DNA of 64,000 nt from Rusavskia elegans (taxonomy: Eukaryota > Ascomycota > Lecanoromycetes > Teloschistales > Teloschistaceae), in contig SAUG01000074.1 of assembly GCA_011316305.1 (NCBI GenBank), positions 62,001-126,000 on the forward strand, written 5' to 3'. Positions 50,531 to 61,535 of the stretch are shown piece after piece. A program made the translations under genes and the position numbers. Under the pieces are notes generated by a model, which was not told where the DNA came from, made no database searches, and saw only the letters and a list, made by a program, of their open reading frames with translations. How positions within the stretch are numbered: position 1 is the first letter of the stretch; every line of letters begins with the position of its first letter.

Positions 50531-51255
50531 TTTGGCGGTTTTTTGGTTCTCTTGAGGGATTTCAAGGACGGACCCGGGTTTGTGGGGAAAGACACACACA
50601 CCGTGTTGAGCTCTCGCAGCCCTTGGATGAGGTCATGATCCTGCTGAGCTATCCCGGATTCCCTCCCCACATCTTTGCTAGAGGGAGTGAGGCTAGACGG
50701 ACTGAGCGTTTGCTTTAGCCCCTTGTCCGTTGATGCACAGATAGGTAACTCGAAGAAGGGTGGGCTCATCATCAGAGGCGGTGAGCTCCAGAAGACCCTG
50801 CGTCCTGATCAGCAGGGCAAAGACCCACAAGACCGGTAGAAGTCAGTTATCGTCGGGGGAGAATGTTCCAATGAATCGCGTCGGAAGGAACGTGCCAATG
50901 GACTGCCACACATAGTGCCATGGCAGAAGCCATCAGTGACCATCGTGAGAGACATGAATGGCCCGATAACGTAGGACGGTTACACAAACACATAGTGCCT
51001 TGCCGGACTGCAGCGAGTCACGAAAATGTGCACACAAAACGTGAATCCTCGTTGCTCGTAGTCGACCGTTGATAAAGCTAGGGGCGTGGGGCTCAACGAG
51101 ACGAACCTATCGCGATTCGCGCCTGAAGGGACTAGCTATCAAGCATTTGTAGCGAATGCAAGTGTGGAAATAGTCTGCTGCAACGAACAGCTCCTGGGGT
51201 GACGTGGCAGTCGTAGCCCTCTCTGGTATCTCTTGTGTCGTAAATTTTGAATCCA
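50531..51255. other. Intergenic region upstream of the agmatinase gene
   Basis: 725 bp between the agmatinase start and the MATE stop. It should hold the agmatinase promoter and the MATE terminator. Open frames here (such as 50371-50772 on minus) lack family similarity and overlap exon 1 out of phase. I see no clear regulatory motif. Confidence 0.5.
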
Positions 51256-52893
51256 TCAGCTGCCGCTGTCGTCTGCCGGATCTGTTGTTCCGTTCTCAGC
51301 TCGTTCGTCGTGATCCAGTCTGTCGTAGGCTTTCTTGACCTGATATTCCCAGCTGCTGAATGCAACAACGATCCACTCGAGAGCGCCAACCAGGTATAAT
51401 GCAATGCATTGTCCAATCCACAACCCGGCAAGCCCCCACCCGTGGAAAGCCAGGTAAATACCCAGTGGAAGAGCTCCCGCGTAATAGCTAACGATGTTGA
51501 CTGCGGCGCCGATATGCTGCCTTCCCATTCCACGAAGGCTACCCCCACAGCTGCCGTTGAGACCATCGGCGATTTGAAAAAGGGCAACATACGGCAGGAC
51601 CTCAGCGGTCAACTTGACAACGTCCGGATCATTGTTGAAGATCTTGGCGAAATGCTCTTTGCTGGCCATCAGTATGACGAGAACCAGGGATCCGAGGAGT
51701 ATGCTCAACCAAGCGGCTGTGTTGGCTGCTCTCGCGGCGCCTTTAGCATTCTTGGCTCCCAAGAGATTCCCCACGCGAGCACTGGTAGCGATACCCAGTC
51801 CGAATGGAATGGTAGTCATCACCTGGTCTGAGGTCATAATGACGCTTTGGGCTGCAAGTGGGATCGTTCCTAGTCTTCCGGCGGCCAATGCGACAATCTC
51901 GAAAGCCCACCACTCAGTCCCCACATGAAGTACGCCGAGAGCGGCAAGTCGTGAAAATGTGCCCATGTTCTGCAAGCACTTTCTTGTCCAACCACCCCAA
52001 CATTCGTAGCCATCGATAAAGCGAGCGTATACCACGAGCAGGAAGAATGACAGCCAGTATGAGATTCCAGTAGCAATTGGTGCTCCGAGCAGGCCGATTC
52101 GAAAGGTGTACACAAAGAGGTAGTTGAGGCCCGCGTTGAGAGGTGATGTGATCAGTAGGACATATGTTCCCGGCCTCATTATCTCTGCTAGACGTCAGCA
52201 GGAGGCGGATAAAATGTGAAGTCGAACTTGACCTTGAGCCTGTAGATACTTCTTCGTCGCTTCAAAATAGATATAACCAAGCCCGCCGGGTATGAGGCAG
52301 CACAAGAAGCGTTGGCTGTCTCTGGAAAGCTGCTCGTTTTGACCCAATGCCCTGAAAAGAGGCTCGGAGACCGTCCACAATACGATTACAGGGAGATAGA
52401 ATAATCCCAGGATGATGAAAGCTCGCTGCAGCAACATCCCCAGATCGTGGCGATCATTACTGCCAGTAAACGATGATGAACCAAGTGTGTCCAAAGCAGT
52501 AGAGCCGCCAAGGGCGATGAGCCAGGCGGTCGCCATTGCGAACATGTATGCAAATGCTGCAGTGGCCAGGTCTTCAGGTGAGCCACGACCGACGATGACT
52601 ACGGAAACCGTCTGTAGAGAATTTTGCAGGGCGTATGCCAGGATCACTGGTAAAGAGCCTTTCAAGAGGATCTTGAACTCAGTCCAGACCTTCCTTGACG
52701 TTGGAGCATCCGATTCCTCTAGTATGTAGATTCCATCTTCTTCTTCTCTATCTGAGCCTCCATAGTGGTTGTCGAGCTTGGGGAGGAAACTGGATGTTTC
52801 GTTCGGGGGGTTGTCGGTGCTCGACGGCTTCTGCTTCATATCTCTTTGGAGGAACCGCGGGAGCCATTCATGAGCTCGGCCTGTCTCGCCCAT
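51256..52893 (-). CDS. MATE-family multidrug/toxin efflux transporter
   Basis: Integral membrane antiporter expected to expel organic cations or metabolites in exchange for H+ or Na+. Two exons on minus, 52893-52233 and 52184-51256, give 529 aa. The 48-bp intron has a GTCAAG donor, a CTGAC branch-like site and a CAG acceptor, and joins the halves in frame (AQ-EIMRPG). The start chosen is the ATG of MGETGRAHEW; upstream sequence in frame has only a GTG. An acidic cytosolic N-tail of about 80 residues precedes helix 1 (LLKGSLPVILAYALQNSL). The family-typical GGSTALDTLGSSSFTGS segment follows, and about 12 hydrophobic helices are visible to the charged C-terminus. It is divergent from the MFS gene and may be plasma-membrane or vacuolar. 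Substrate unknown. Confidence 0.93.
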
Positions 52894-54190
52894 TTCTTGA
52901 AATACTGACACAAAGTAAGCACTGTAGGGGGGTGATGGATCTCCAGCGTTTTGTAAGCGCTTGGTGCTGGTTCAAAAAGTGTATATACTAGGCTGAGGAA
53001 AACACATGAGAGGCAGCGATGGGATGATGTGCAAAGTAGAAATTGAGGGACAGGAGACCCAGGGTAAATGAAATGCCTGGCGAGAAAACGACGCGCATTA
53101 GACAAATTCTGGAAGATCGGGCACGAAGGAAAGATCCTGGAGAACGATATGCATGCATATATGAGCCGGTAGAACGGGCAAATAGCATGCAGATGTCTGA
53201 TTTGCACTATGAGAGTCCGCATGATTGAAGGTCTCCTCCGCCAGCAGAATTGCAAGCACAGAGGATGCCCGAATCAAGCGCGCGGAGCTTATGCACAGCA
53301 CCAGGTAGTATTCGCTAGACTTGGTCCTCTGGAGTTACCGTGGAGCCTTTCGCATTACTAGGGGTGTGTTTACCTACCTGATGCTTACCCATACGTGGCA
53401 TGGAGTGGAGCGGTACCTCTATGGATTCAGATGGACGGCCCGTTAGCCGTCGTAGTTAAGGTACACCATAGTAATTTGCTATCCAGTAAAGTACTCCGTA
53501 AATGGTACTCTAAGTACGCACGTACTCCGTACTGGGGGCAAATAGGCTTTGAGCCGGCACCCCACGCCAGAGTGTGATTCGTACTAGGGCCAAGTTCATG
53601 CGTACCTGTCTAGCCTGGTCAGGACAGTGACAGCTCCTTTGCAATTCGAGATCCTCTGCGGTGCTTCCGCGGAATTTCTCATTGCCTTTCCATACGTTTG
53701 CGTTGTCTAGCATTGTGTAGTCCTGAATCGCAAGATGCATATCGACAGAAGACATGGTCGATCGATCGATCATGACTTGCAGGGTCGCCCTGGAAGGCCG
53801 GCAAGACAATGGCGTTTTTCTTGGTAGATTGTAGTTCCAACAACATGCAGTAGTCAAAGATAAGGAACGGGAAGTTATCAGATACTCCAACAGCCAATGA
53901 GATGCGTCGTTAACACACCTTTTCTTATTGCTCCAGATCCTTATGCGGTTCCCAGGATCATCATGCTGGAGATGGTTGCAGCTGGGCTTCGCTTGCCTGC
54001 ACCCCATGAATGTCAGGGCGTCAGCGACTCAGCTGGGCTCTTGCCGGTAAAAGGTGCAGATTCCTCGCGCCCCAGATCTAGACCCCCCGTGCTGTAACCT
54101 GTTCGACTCTGAAATTTGTTTCTTCATCTGTATCCTATTTCGACCTGACCTCTCGAGCCAGCGGCAAGACGAAGTGATCGTACCTGGACA
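52894..54190. other. Divergent intergenic region between MATE and MFS genes
   Basis: About 1.3 kb shared upstream region of two transporter genes on opposite strands. The motif TACTCCGTA recurs near 53490 and 53524, with a related TACTCTAAGTACGCACGTAC between. Several open frames on both strands (such as 53510-54007 on minus) have no recognisable domain and are probably chance. It could hold a bidirectional promoter. Confidence 0.45.
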
Positions 54191-56078
54191 ATGCTGACCA
54201 CGATGGACGAGAAGAATTTGGGTGCCGGCAAGCTTGGTGAGACTGAGAAGGCCGGATTCGGCGCAGAGTTGGGCCAGTCTTCAGAAATTGGCATTTTCAA
54301 GGAGGGTTTGAAAGTGCACCCCGAACCTACTGCGGACCCGCTCGACCCGTTGAATTGGCCACGATGGAGGAAACATACCATATTGGCCATTGTCATGTAC
54401 CTGTAAGTGTGTCAACTGCGGATAAAGGATGTCCAGTCCACTAATAGAGAATCAAAACTTGCAGGTACTTCATGTTCACCTACGTTACGACGAACACGGT
54501 GCCTTCGTTTCCCGAACTGCAGGAAGAGCTAGGCATCTCCTACTCGCAAGTAAATTGGACCGTGGCTATTCCAGCTCTCGGGCTGGCGGTGGGCCCGCTC
54601 TTTTGGTCCTCTCTGGCAGATAGTGAGTTCCTTTCGTCCCCCATGCGCGAGATGGTCTGACCGTCGTCTTGTCATAGTCTATGGCCGCCGGATCATTTTC
54701 CTGGCGGGTACCCTCATTGCCTTTGCCGCTACTATTGGTGCTGGGGCAGCGAACAACTACGGAGGCTACATGGCTGCAAGATTCTTTCAAGGGTTTGGAG
54801 TCAGCCCTGGCTCAACCGTGGGCATGGCCGTCATCATGGACCTATATTTTGAGTATGAACGCGGACAAAAGCTGGGACTCTGGGTTCTGGCCATCGACAC
54901 TGGTCTGCTGGTAGGACCCATCGTTGGCGGCTTCATAGACCTCGTCAGCGCCGACTGGATCCAATGGCTCACGGCAATTCAGTTCGCTGTGTTGCTGGGT
55001 TTGGAATTTGTCTTCATGTCGGAGACTCTCTATCCGAGGACGTACATGCTCGCCAGGATGCCGATAGAGATTCCAGGGGCAGCAGATCTTGAAAAGCTTG
55101 CTGACCAGAAGGGGAATGCAGCTGCGGTGGAGCTCAAGCGCACGACGAAGCTCATGGCTTTCAATGTCCGTCCGGTGCCTGGCTTGCGACATCCTAAACC
55201 ATGGGACTCGCTCATTCGGTTCATGCTCACATTCAAATACCCGGTTGTGGTGATTATCGTGATGACATACTGCTTCGCGTGGTACTGGTGGATGCTTTCG
55301 GTCATCACGATGATTCCAGCGGCATACGTGCAGTACTCGCCGCAGATTCAAGGGCTTTTGTTCATCGGGCTACTCCTAGGGACACTATTCTCCGAGATTT
55401 TCGCGTCGGGCACATTGAGCGACCACATTGTGGCCAAGCTGGCAAGGAAGAATAATGGAGTACGACTGCCGGAGATGCGGTTATGGCTGGCATATCCCGC
55501 AGCTATACTGAGTGCAAGTGAGTAGCAAGCCCTCGACTGCTTTTGATCTCTCGGAGACTGACATGTCTTGTCCCAGTCGGCCTTATCCTCTGGGGGGTCA
55601 GCATTGATCGAGGGTATCATTGGATGGTAGGCCAGATAGCATTTTTCTTGTGTAAGTGGAAGGTTCCCGTGTTTCCGAGATTGAGGATGCTGACCCGGTT
55701 CTCCAGTTGGGGCGGGGATCCAGATGGGCAACACCGTCACGGCCAGCTACGTGGTTGACTGCTACCCGCTGCAGTCGATGAGCGTCATCACGTTCTATGC
55801 GGTGCTCATCAACCTTAGTGCTTTCATCAATCCGGTAAGTGTGGCCCTCGGTGTATGGAGGTCTGTGTCTATGTTGGGCTGATTGGGTTGTGTTGTTTTA
55901 GTTCTTCATTGCCCCATGGCAAGCTCATTCGGGCTTCACGTGGACATTCGCAGCCCAAGGGATCATTACGTTCTTTGCCAGCGTGCCTGTGATAGGGATT
56001 CTCCAACGTTGGGGTGGTTCTTTGAGAGCAGCTGCAGGCCAGCCAAGCTGGGTGAATCCGGAGTACGATGCATTGTGA
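54191..56078 (+). CDS. MFS transporter, DHA1-type drug/polyamine:H+ antiporter
   Basis: Membrane transporter of the major facilitator superfamily, probably a proton antiporter for drugs, polyamines or small metabolites. Exons 54191-54402, 54465-54622, 54678-55517, 55577-55651, 55707-55834 and 55902-56078 give 529 aa; introns are 55-67 bp, GT-AG and in frame. The N-terminal LDPLNWPRWRK segment (residues 51-61) is typical of fungal DHA1 proteins. The loop between helices 2 and 3 carries LADIYGRR, the MFS motif A, and RFFQGFGVSPGSTVG resembles the helix 4 signature. Helices continue to the C-terminus, which ends WVNPEYDAL. An alternative start is Met5. It is divergent from the MATE gene and may share its control region. 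Confidence 0.93.
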
Positions 56079-56779
56079 ATTGTTGAGAAGAATGAGGATA
56101 GTACAGTACAGTACAGTACTGTGTTGCAACCACTCCGACTGGCATTTGAGATGTTGTCTGAACAAGGTAAGAATAGGTGCCTGGCTACGGAGTGGACGTT
56201 TTGTTCAATACCATGCCACAAGCATGCTGACTAAGAGTGTGCATCTTGCATACGATGACCGTGCATTGAACACGGGCCACGGCTTTTACCTCCGTTACGT
56301 TATTCCCGGCTGGGCATAACGTGACACTCGTATTCGTATCACCTGGAAGGACGGTGGAGCTGTTGAGCTTTCCAAATCCCATCACGGCCATTGCAATGTT
56401 GAATGAAGAACGACTCACTCACAGGAACAACCGATTCCCACTAATCAACTCCTGATGTTACGCCCTGAAACGGACATCTTCCTTCCAACCGCTCACTACA
56501 CAGCCACCACGATTCTCCAACCCCATGTTGGCGGACCCCACTCGACCAATCTAGTCATGGGCTGCTGCAAGACCTGTACTCCGTACCTACCGCCTGCACC
56601 ATCTATGGCACCCCTAGCGCTGTTGGAACTTTGCTCGCCGATGACCTCCATGCCTGAGTCGACGGAACAATCAGCAAGCAAAGGAGAGAATCGAGCATCA
56701 TCCGCCCCATGTCCCAACCATCGCTTCACTCCAAGTGATGGAACACTGAGAGTTCCAGCGAGTTAAGCGGCCAGACACC
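56079..56779. other. Intergenic region with short GTACA repeat
   Basis: 700 bp holding the MFS 3' region and ankyrin gene promoter. A GTACA tandem repeat occupies 56101-56120 just after the MFS stop. Open frames on both strands here lack family similarity. Confidence 0.5.
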
Positions 56780-59700
56780 ATGGATCCGGCCTCCATCCTC
56801 GGTCTCATCGCCACTGCAGGTACTGTAGCCAGTGCTATCACCAAGACCATTCGAGACTTGTCCGACCTACGCGCGCAGTATACCGACTCCAATCTTCGCA
56901 TCCGCCTGCTTATCAAAGAGCTCTCCACCATCAAATCTTCCTTGAACCAGATCAACGACTGGGCCCATTTTCTCGATGACAACCACAATCAGGCCGAGCT
57001 GAGAGATGCCTTGCAAGTCGCTCTTGACGGCGTCGAATTAGCAATGGGTGCTTTGGCCGAGGAGGTCCAGGCCCTGGTACAAGATACGTCCGCCCACGCC
57101 AATGTTGACCTGACCTTGCGAGGGAAGACGAAATACGCCTGGAACGAACAAAACATGAGGGAACATGAGAATCGATTGCGCGCTCAGGTCTCCGCTTTGC
57201 AGTTGTTGCTCCAAGCCTCGCAGTGGTGGGTACCGGCAAGCATTCGGCTGTTTCCACTTCCCATCTCTAACGACGAGAATGCAGCGCATCGAGACCAGAG
57301 CAATCCGAACTTCTAAGGGCGCCTCAGAATCGTCGCATCATCCAGAAAGTCGCAGAAGACTCCGTCACCCTCCGCGCATCCATGAGCACTGCTGGTTCTC
57401 GAAGAAGCGCTCCTACTATTACGACCGCCGAAGACATAACCACCGAGGATAAGGTCTTTGATTGGGACGATGACATCGTGAACGCCGCTACTTATCGACG
57501 AGCCCTGCATCACCACATATCAAATAGGAGCATCGATGCGAATGACAAGCCGCAGATATATCAAGATGACAGGCAATCTGGAGCCGGTTCCGAAGAAAAC
57601 AGGGATTACCTATCTCCAGCTTCGAGTCCTGGACGTCCAAGTGATTCTCGACCTTTGCCATACGAGAACTCGGTTGTCTCAGAACCCGTTGCAGCCCATG
57701 GATTAGGAAGGAACGCATATCTGCAAGTCTCGTCCAGGTCTGACGTCGCAGCAGAGCGCCATCGTCTATTACCCCATAGACTCAAGTCAACAGACTCGGT
57801 CAAGAAAGGTTTTTGGTCCTCTTTGGCTCCAAAGCGTAGTAACCGCAACATGACCCCGCCCTCGCCAATGACTGGCAGCTCAAGCATCCCTTCCAATCGT
57901 CCTTCGCCAGGTTCCCACCGGGGGAAGCGCGGTTTTGAAAATAGTTCCTACGCAAGTATCGACTTTGGTTCCGAAAAAGGCCTTTCAGCCCCAGCTATCG
58001 TCAGGGCTGCACAGGCTGGTTCTGTCGTCGAAGTTGAGATGTTGCTCAGTCAAGGTGCTGATGCTGGGGCCATCCATCGGCAGTCGGGACGGAATGCATT
58101 AGCAGTCGCATCTCAGTAAGTCTTCACAACCGTTTCCTCATCGTAGACGTCCATCTTGGCCCTAATAGCTCCAGAGATTGGATCTACACCATCTGTCTGT
58201 GCACCGCTAATCCAATTCTCTTTTCCAGCTGCGGCAACGAAAACGTCGTACGACTGCTTCTTCAACACGGTGCGGATGTGAACACGCGCGATGCGTCTTC
58301 ATTGTGTCCCCTCCACCTTGCTGCAATGAGAGGTCATTATGGCGTGGTGGAGCAACTTTTACAAGAGCATGCCAGGGTGGATGAATTGGGCCCCAACGAA
58401 GAAACACCTATGAGGATCGCCTCTGACAAAGGGTACACAGAAGTCGTGGAGCTTCTTATACGAGCAGGAGCCAAAGTGAATACCAGGGATGGAAGAGGAA
58501 TGAGTACGCCTCTTCACAAGGCCGCCGCAAACGGAAACGAAGCCATGGTCGATCTCCTAGTCAAGCATGGCGCTCATATGGAAGCGAAGGATAAAGAGCT
58601 CATGACTCCCCTTCATTACGCTTGTGAAGCTGGTAATGAGAAGATCGTCGCTCAGTTGCTCAACAAGAAATGCAACCTCGAAACCTTAGGAAAACGTGGT
58701 ATGACGCCGCTGGTCTGCGCTGCCGCCTCGGGTCAGGTTCCCGTGCTCGAGCTTCTGCTCAAGAAGAAAGCTTACATCAAGCATCAGGGGGATGGGAGTA
58801 TGACTGCTTTACATTGGGCTTCATACAACGGGCATTATGAAGCAGTAGATCTTCTATTGGAGAAACGAGCCAATGCCAACGCGGCCAACAAGGATGGCCG
58901 AACTTCTCTACATCTGGCCGTCATGGCGGGCTCCTTCGCCGTTGCCGAGCTCCTCTTGCGAAGAGGTGCCATGCCAGAGGCTCAATGCAGGGCAATGAAC
59001 CGACCCATTCATTATGCTTGCATGGAAGGGAAACCCGAAATTGTCCAATTGCTGCTGGGTTACAATGCCGACGCGGAGGTTGAAAGTTCTGGGCGGCGAC
59101 CATTGCATTATGCCGCTGCCCAGGGGTTGACACCGATCGCAAAGGTTTTGCTCGCTCGAGGTGTCGATATTGAAGCACGCGATTCAGCCGGTGACCGAGC
59201 CCTTGGGATCGCAAGCAGAATGGGACACCTTGATATCGTTCGCATGCTTGTCGATCGAGGGTCTCGGCTTCGATCTAAGTTCGCGAAGGGACCATCTCAT
59301 GAAGATTCACCTTTATGCCTCGCAGCTAAGGGAGGTCATGTAGCCGTTGTCAAAGAACTGATCTCACGAGGGACCTCGGTCTTGCAGAGAGACGAACAAA
59401 ACTGGTCGCCTCTTCGCTACGCATCACACTACGCTCATCCCCAGGTAGTCAAACTGCTTCTCAAAGCCGGAGCTACCATCTCCAGCCACACATCCGGCGG
59501 CTGGGGATTTGATATCACAGCTCGAAGGATTGGCTTTGCAAGTGAGGTTCTCGGTGAAGAGCAACGAAAAGCACAGGTCCTCAAACTCCTCGTCGAAGCC
59601 GAAGCCAAAGAGACAAAGGCGCACGAAGACATGTCCCGACGGTTCGAGATATCACCTGCACGCAAGCCGGGTGAAGCACCGGCAGAATTAGCATCCAGCA

Positions 59701-60125
59701 TCAATCATGGCGAAGGCGATGATTCCGCTTCTGCTAACGACACGGTAAGAAGATCGCAGGACACGAATAGTTCAACAACCGAGCAATCCCACCCCTCCGA
59801 GCTCGACACGGCGAAAAGCTCTCGCTCATCCCCCAACACAGCCACGAAAAGCCCCTACGATCCAAACACCGTCTACCCATCGCCCTCGCACGTCGCGAAC
59901 GCATTCGGCTTCGATCCCTACCCGCAACATCGTTACTCCGCTACTGTATCTGAAACGGACGACGGAAGAACATCCACTCGGCCAGTCTCGACTGAATCCA
60001 GCAACCCTACTCCGAAATCAGTGGTTCAGATCGGGCCGGATGGTCTATGGCGTTTGAATCCCACGAGCTCCTCGACAGGGACTGATGGAGGAGGAGGTGC
60101 GAGTATATACGAAATGGGCTCTTGA
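56780..60125 (+). CDS. Ankyrin-repeat protein with NLR-type helical N-terminal domain
   Basis: Exons 56780-57225, 57285-58115 and 58229-60125 give 1057 aa; introns of 59 and 113 bp are GT-AG and in frame. The start has good context (CACCATGG). Residues 1 to about 190 are helical and begin MDPASILGLIATAGTVASAI, like the N-terminal domain of fungal STAND/NLR proteins (HeLo-like_N or the related fungal N-terminal domain). A Ser/Pro-rich, probably disordered linker (about 200-385) follows. About 14 ankyrin repeats then run to about residue 850, several near consensus (TPLHKAAANGN, TPLHYACEAGN). The C-tail is Ser/Thr/Pro-rich and ends YEMGS. No NACHT or NB-ARC domain is present. It is probably a scaffold or signalling protein; partners are unknown. 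Confidence 0.9.
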
Positions 60126-60645
60126 GCCACAAAAATATAGGTGACTGCATAGCATATTGGGGCTTTCATGATAGTGTAAAATGTAGCCTATAGCGAGTGA
60201 CTCTCATATCCGACGCACATGGTTTCAGGAGAGGCGACGCGAAGATGATGATTGACAAGAATTTATCGAGGAAGAAAAAACCGTGTATCCAGAGCATATT
60301 CGTTCCGTCAGAGCCGATGCGAAGATGATGATGATGAATGACAGGCATCTATCGAGAAGGAAAGGAAAAAACCCTGGCTATATACTATACGACTACCTAT
60401 ACTACTTCTACCGTAATCTACCTTCCTCACCGTCGTTAACCACTACACCACAACACTTTCCACCTAAACCAAATTCCCCTTCTACAATATACCTCACCGT
60501 CAAAACGTTCCACCAAATTATAAAGTGTATGGCTGAAACACTATTTCCAATAAAAACTCATCCAACGTTAAAATTGTTTCCCCCCTTCCCTGAACTCGCT
60601 CCGATATCTTTATTCTTTTTATTCCTTCCTTTTATTTCCCCTCTT

Positions 60646-60690
60646 CCTCCATCTCCATCTCCATCTCCATCTCCATCTCCATCCCCATCA
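60646..60690. repeat. CTCCAT hexamer microsatellite
   Basis: About seven tandem copies of CTCCAT, the last ones imperfect (CCCCAT). Confidence 0.9.
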
Positions 60691-60887
60691 TCCCCCTCTA
60701 CGAAAGAATTACAATAACAATATACCTTCCTTACTCTAACTAGCCTCTAGCCAGACCAAAAGTTATTATCTCGCCCAATTGTATCGTACAGTTGTAAGAA
60801 AGGGAGGGATTATATATGACAGACACTACATGGATTCTAACGGTACTTACAATCGAGCTGTTTGTGTGTATGTGCGTGGAGAGGGGC

Positions 60888-60958
60888 GGGGGGGAGAGAG
60901 AGAGGGGGAGAGAGAGAGGGGGAGAGAGAGAGGGGGAGAGAGAGAGGGGGAGAGAGAG
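60888..60958. repeat. 14-bp GA/G5 minisatellite
   Basis: Five G-runs of at least five bases separated by (AG)n; the unit is AGAGAGAGAGGGGG. The plus strand is pure purine and could adopt G-quadruplex or triplex form. Confidence 0.9.
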
Positions 60959-60978
60959 TGTGTGTATATATGTATATA

Positions 60979-61158
60979 AGAGTGTGTATGAGAGTGTGTA
61001 TGAGAGTGTGTATGAGAGTGTGTATGAGAGTGTGTATGAGAGTGTGTATGAGAGTGTGTATGAGAGTGTGTATGAGAGTGTTTATATAAGAGTGTATACA
61101 AGAGTGTGTATAGGAGTGTATATATAAGAGTGTGTATGAGAGTGTATATAAGAGTGAG
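60979..61158. repeat. 12-bp GAGTGTGTATGA minisatellite
   Basis: About ten near-perfect copies of a 12-bp unit followed by degenerate copies (GAGTGTATATAA type). Confidence 0.9.
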
Positions 61159-61301
61159 AGAGTAGCAACAAGTGGTCAAAAGAGGTAGTAGAGCGAGGTG
61201 GAGTTCCCATCGTTTTGACGATTAAATAATATATGATGCGCTGCTGCTAGATGCTTTTACTATAAAACTCTTTGTCTATTTACCAATACCATACTCATTA
61301 T

Positions 61302-61402
61302 TTTCCTTTCCCTTTCCCTTTCCCTTTCCCTTTCCCTTTCCCTTTCCCTTTCCCTTTCCCTTTCCCTTTCCCTTTCCCTTTCCCTTTCCCTTTCCTTTTC
61401 CC
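61302..61402. repeat. TTTCCC hexamer microsatellite
   Basis: About 16 tandem copies of TTTCCC, pure pyrimidine on plus. It is not the TTAGGG telomere repeat. Confidence 0.93.
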
Positions 61403-61452
61403 TTTTCGTTTCCGCGCTTACCCAGGACTCCGTCACGGAGAAACACCATGCT

Positions 61453-61472
61453 GCATGCATGCATGCATGCAT
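61453..61472. repeat. GCAT tetramer microsatellite
   Basis: Five tandem copies of GCAT, self-complementary. Confidence 0.9.
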
Positions 61473-61535
61473 CCATACGATTTTCATCATCAATCGCTCT
61501 CGTATTCCATTCTCTCAATGGATCAACCACTATCG

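Larger units (their letters stand above)
60126..61535. other. Tail-to-tail intergenic region with a simple-repeat cluster
   Basis: 1.4 kb between the stops of two convergent genes. It holds both 3' regions, an imperfect duplication (60236-60284 and 60316-60376, sharing GCGAAGATGATGAT) and five different tandem repeats listed separately. Long open frames through it are products of the repeats, not genes. Confidence 0.75.

Noticed and set aside
52195..52911. Earlier MATE start at GTG (52911) and read-through of the intron
   Set aside because: GTG is not a usual nuclear start in fungi, and read-through ends in a stop after HILSASC. The ATG at 52893 and the 48-bp intron give a full-length family member.
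53510..54007. 165-codon minus-strand frame between the MATE and MFS genes
   Set aside because: No domain, odd composition, and overlapping frames on both strands. Kept as intergenic.
54842..55351. 169-codon antisense frame across the MFS gene
   Set aside because: Shadow of MFS exon 3, whose sense translation is a clear transporter.
60979..61158. CRISPR-like array
   Set aside because: It is a head-to-tail 12-bp repeat without spacers, in eukaryotic DNA.
61302..61402. Interstitial telomere repeat
   Set aside because: The unit is TTTCCC, not CCCTAA/TTAGGG, and it lies between two normal genes.
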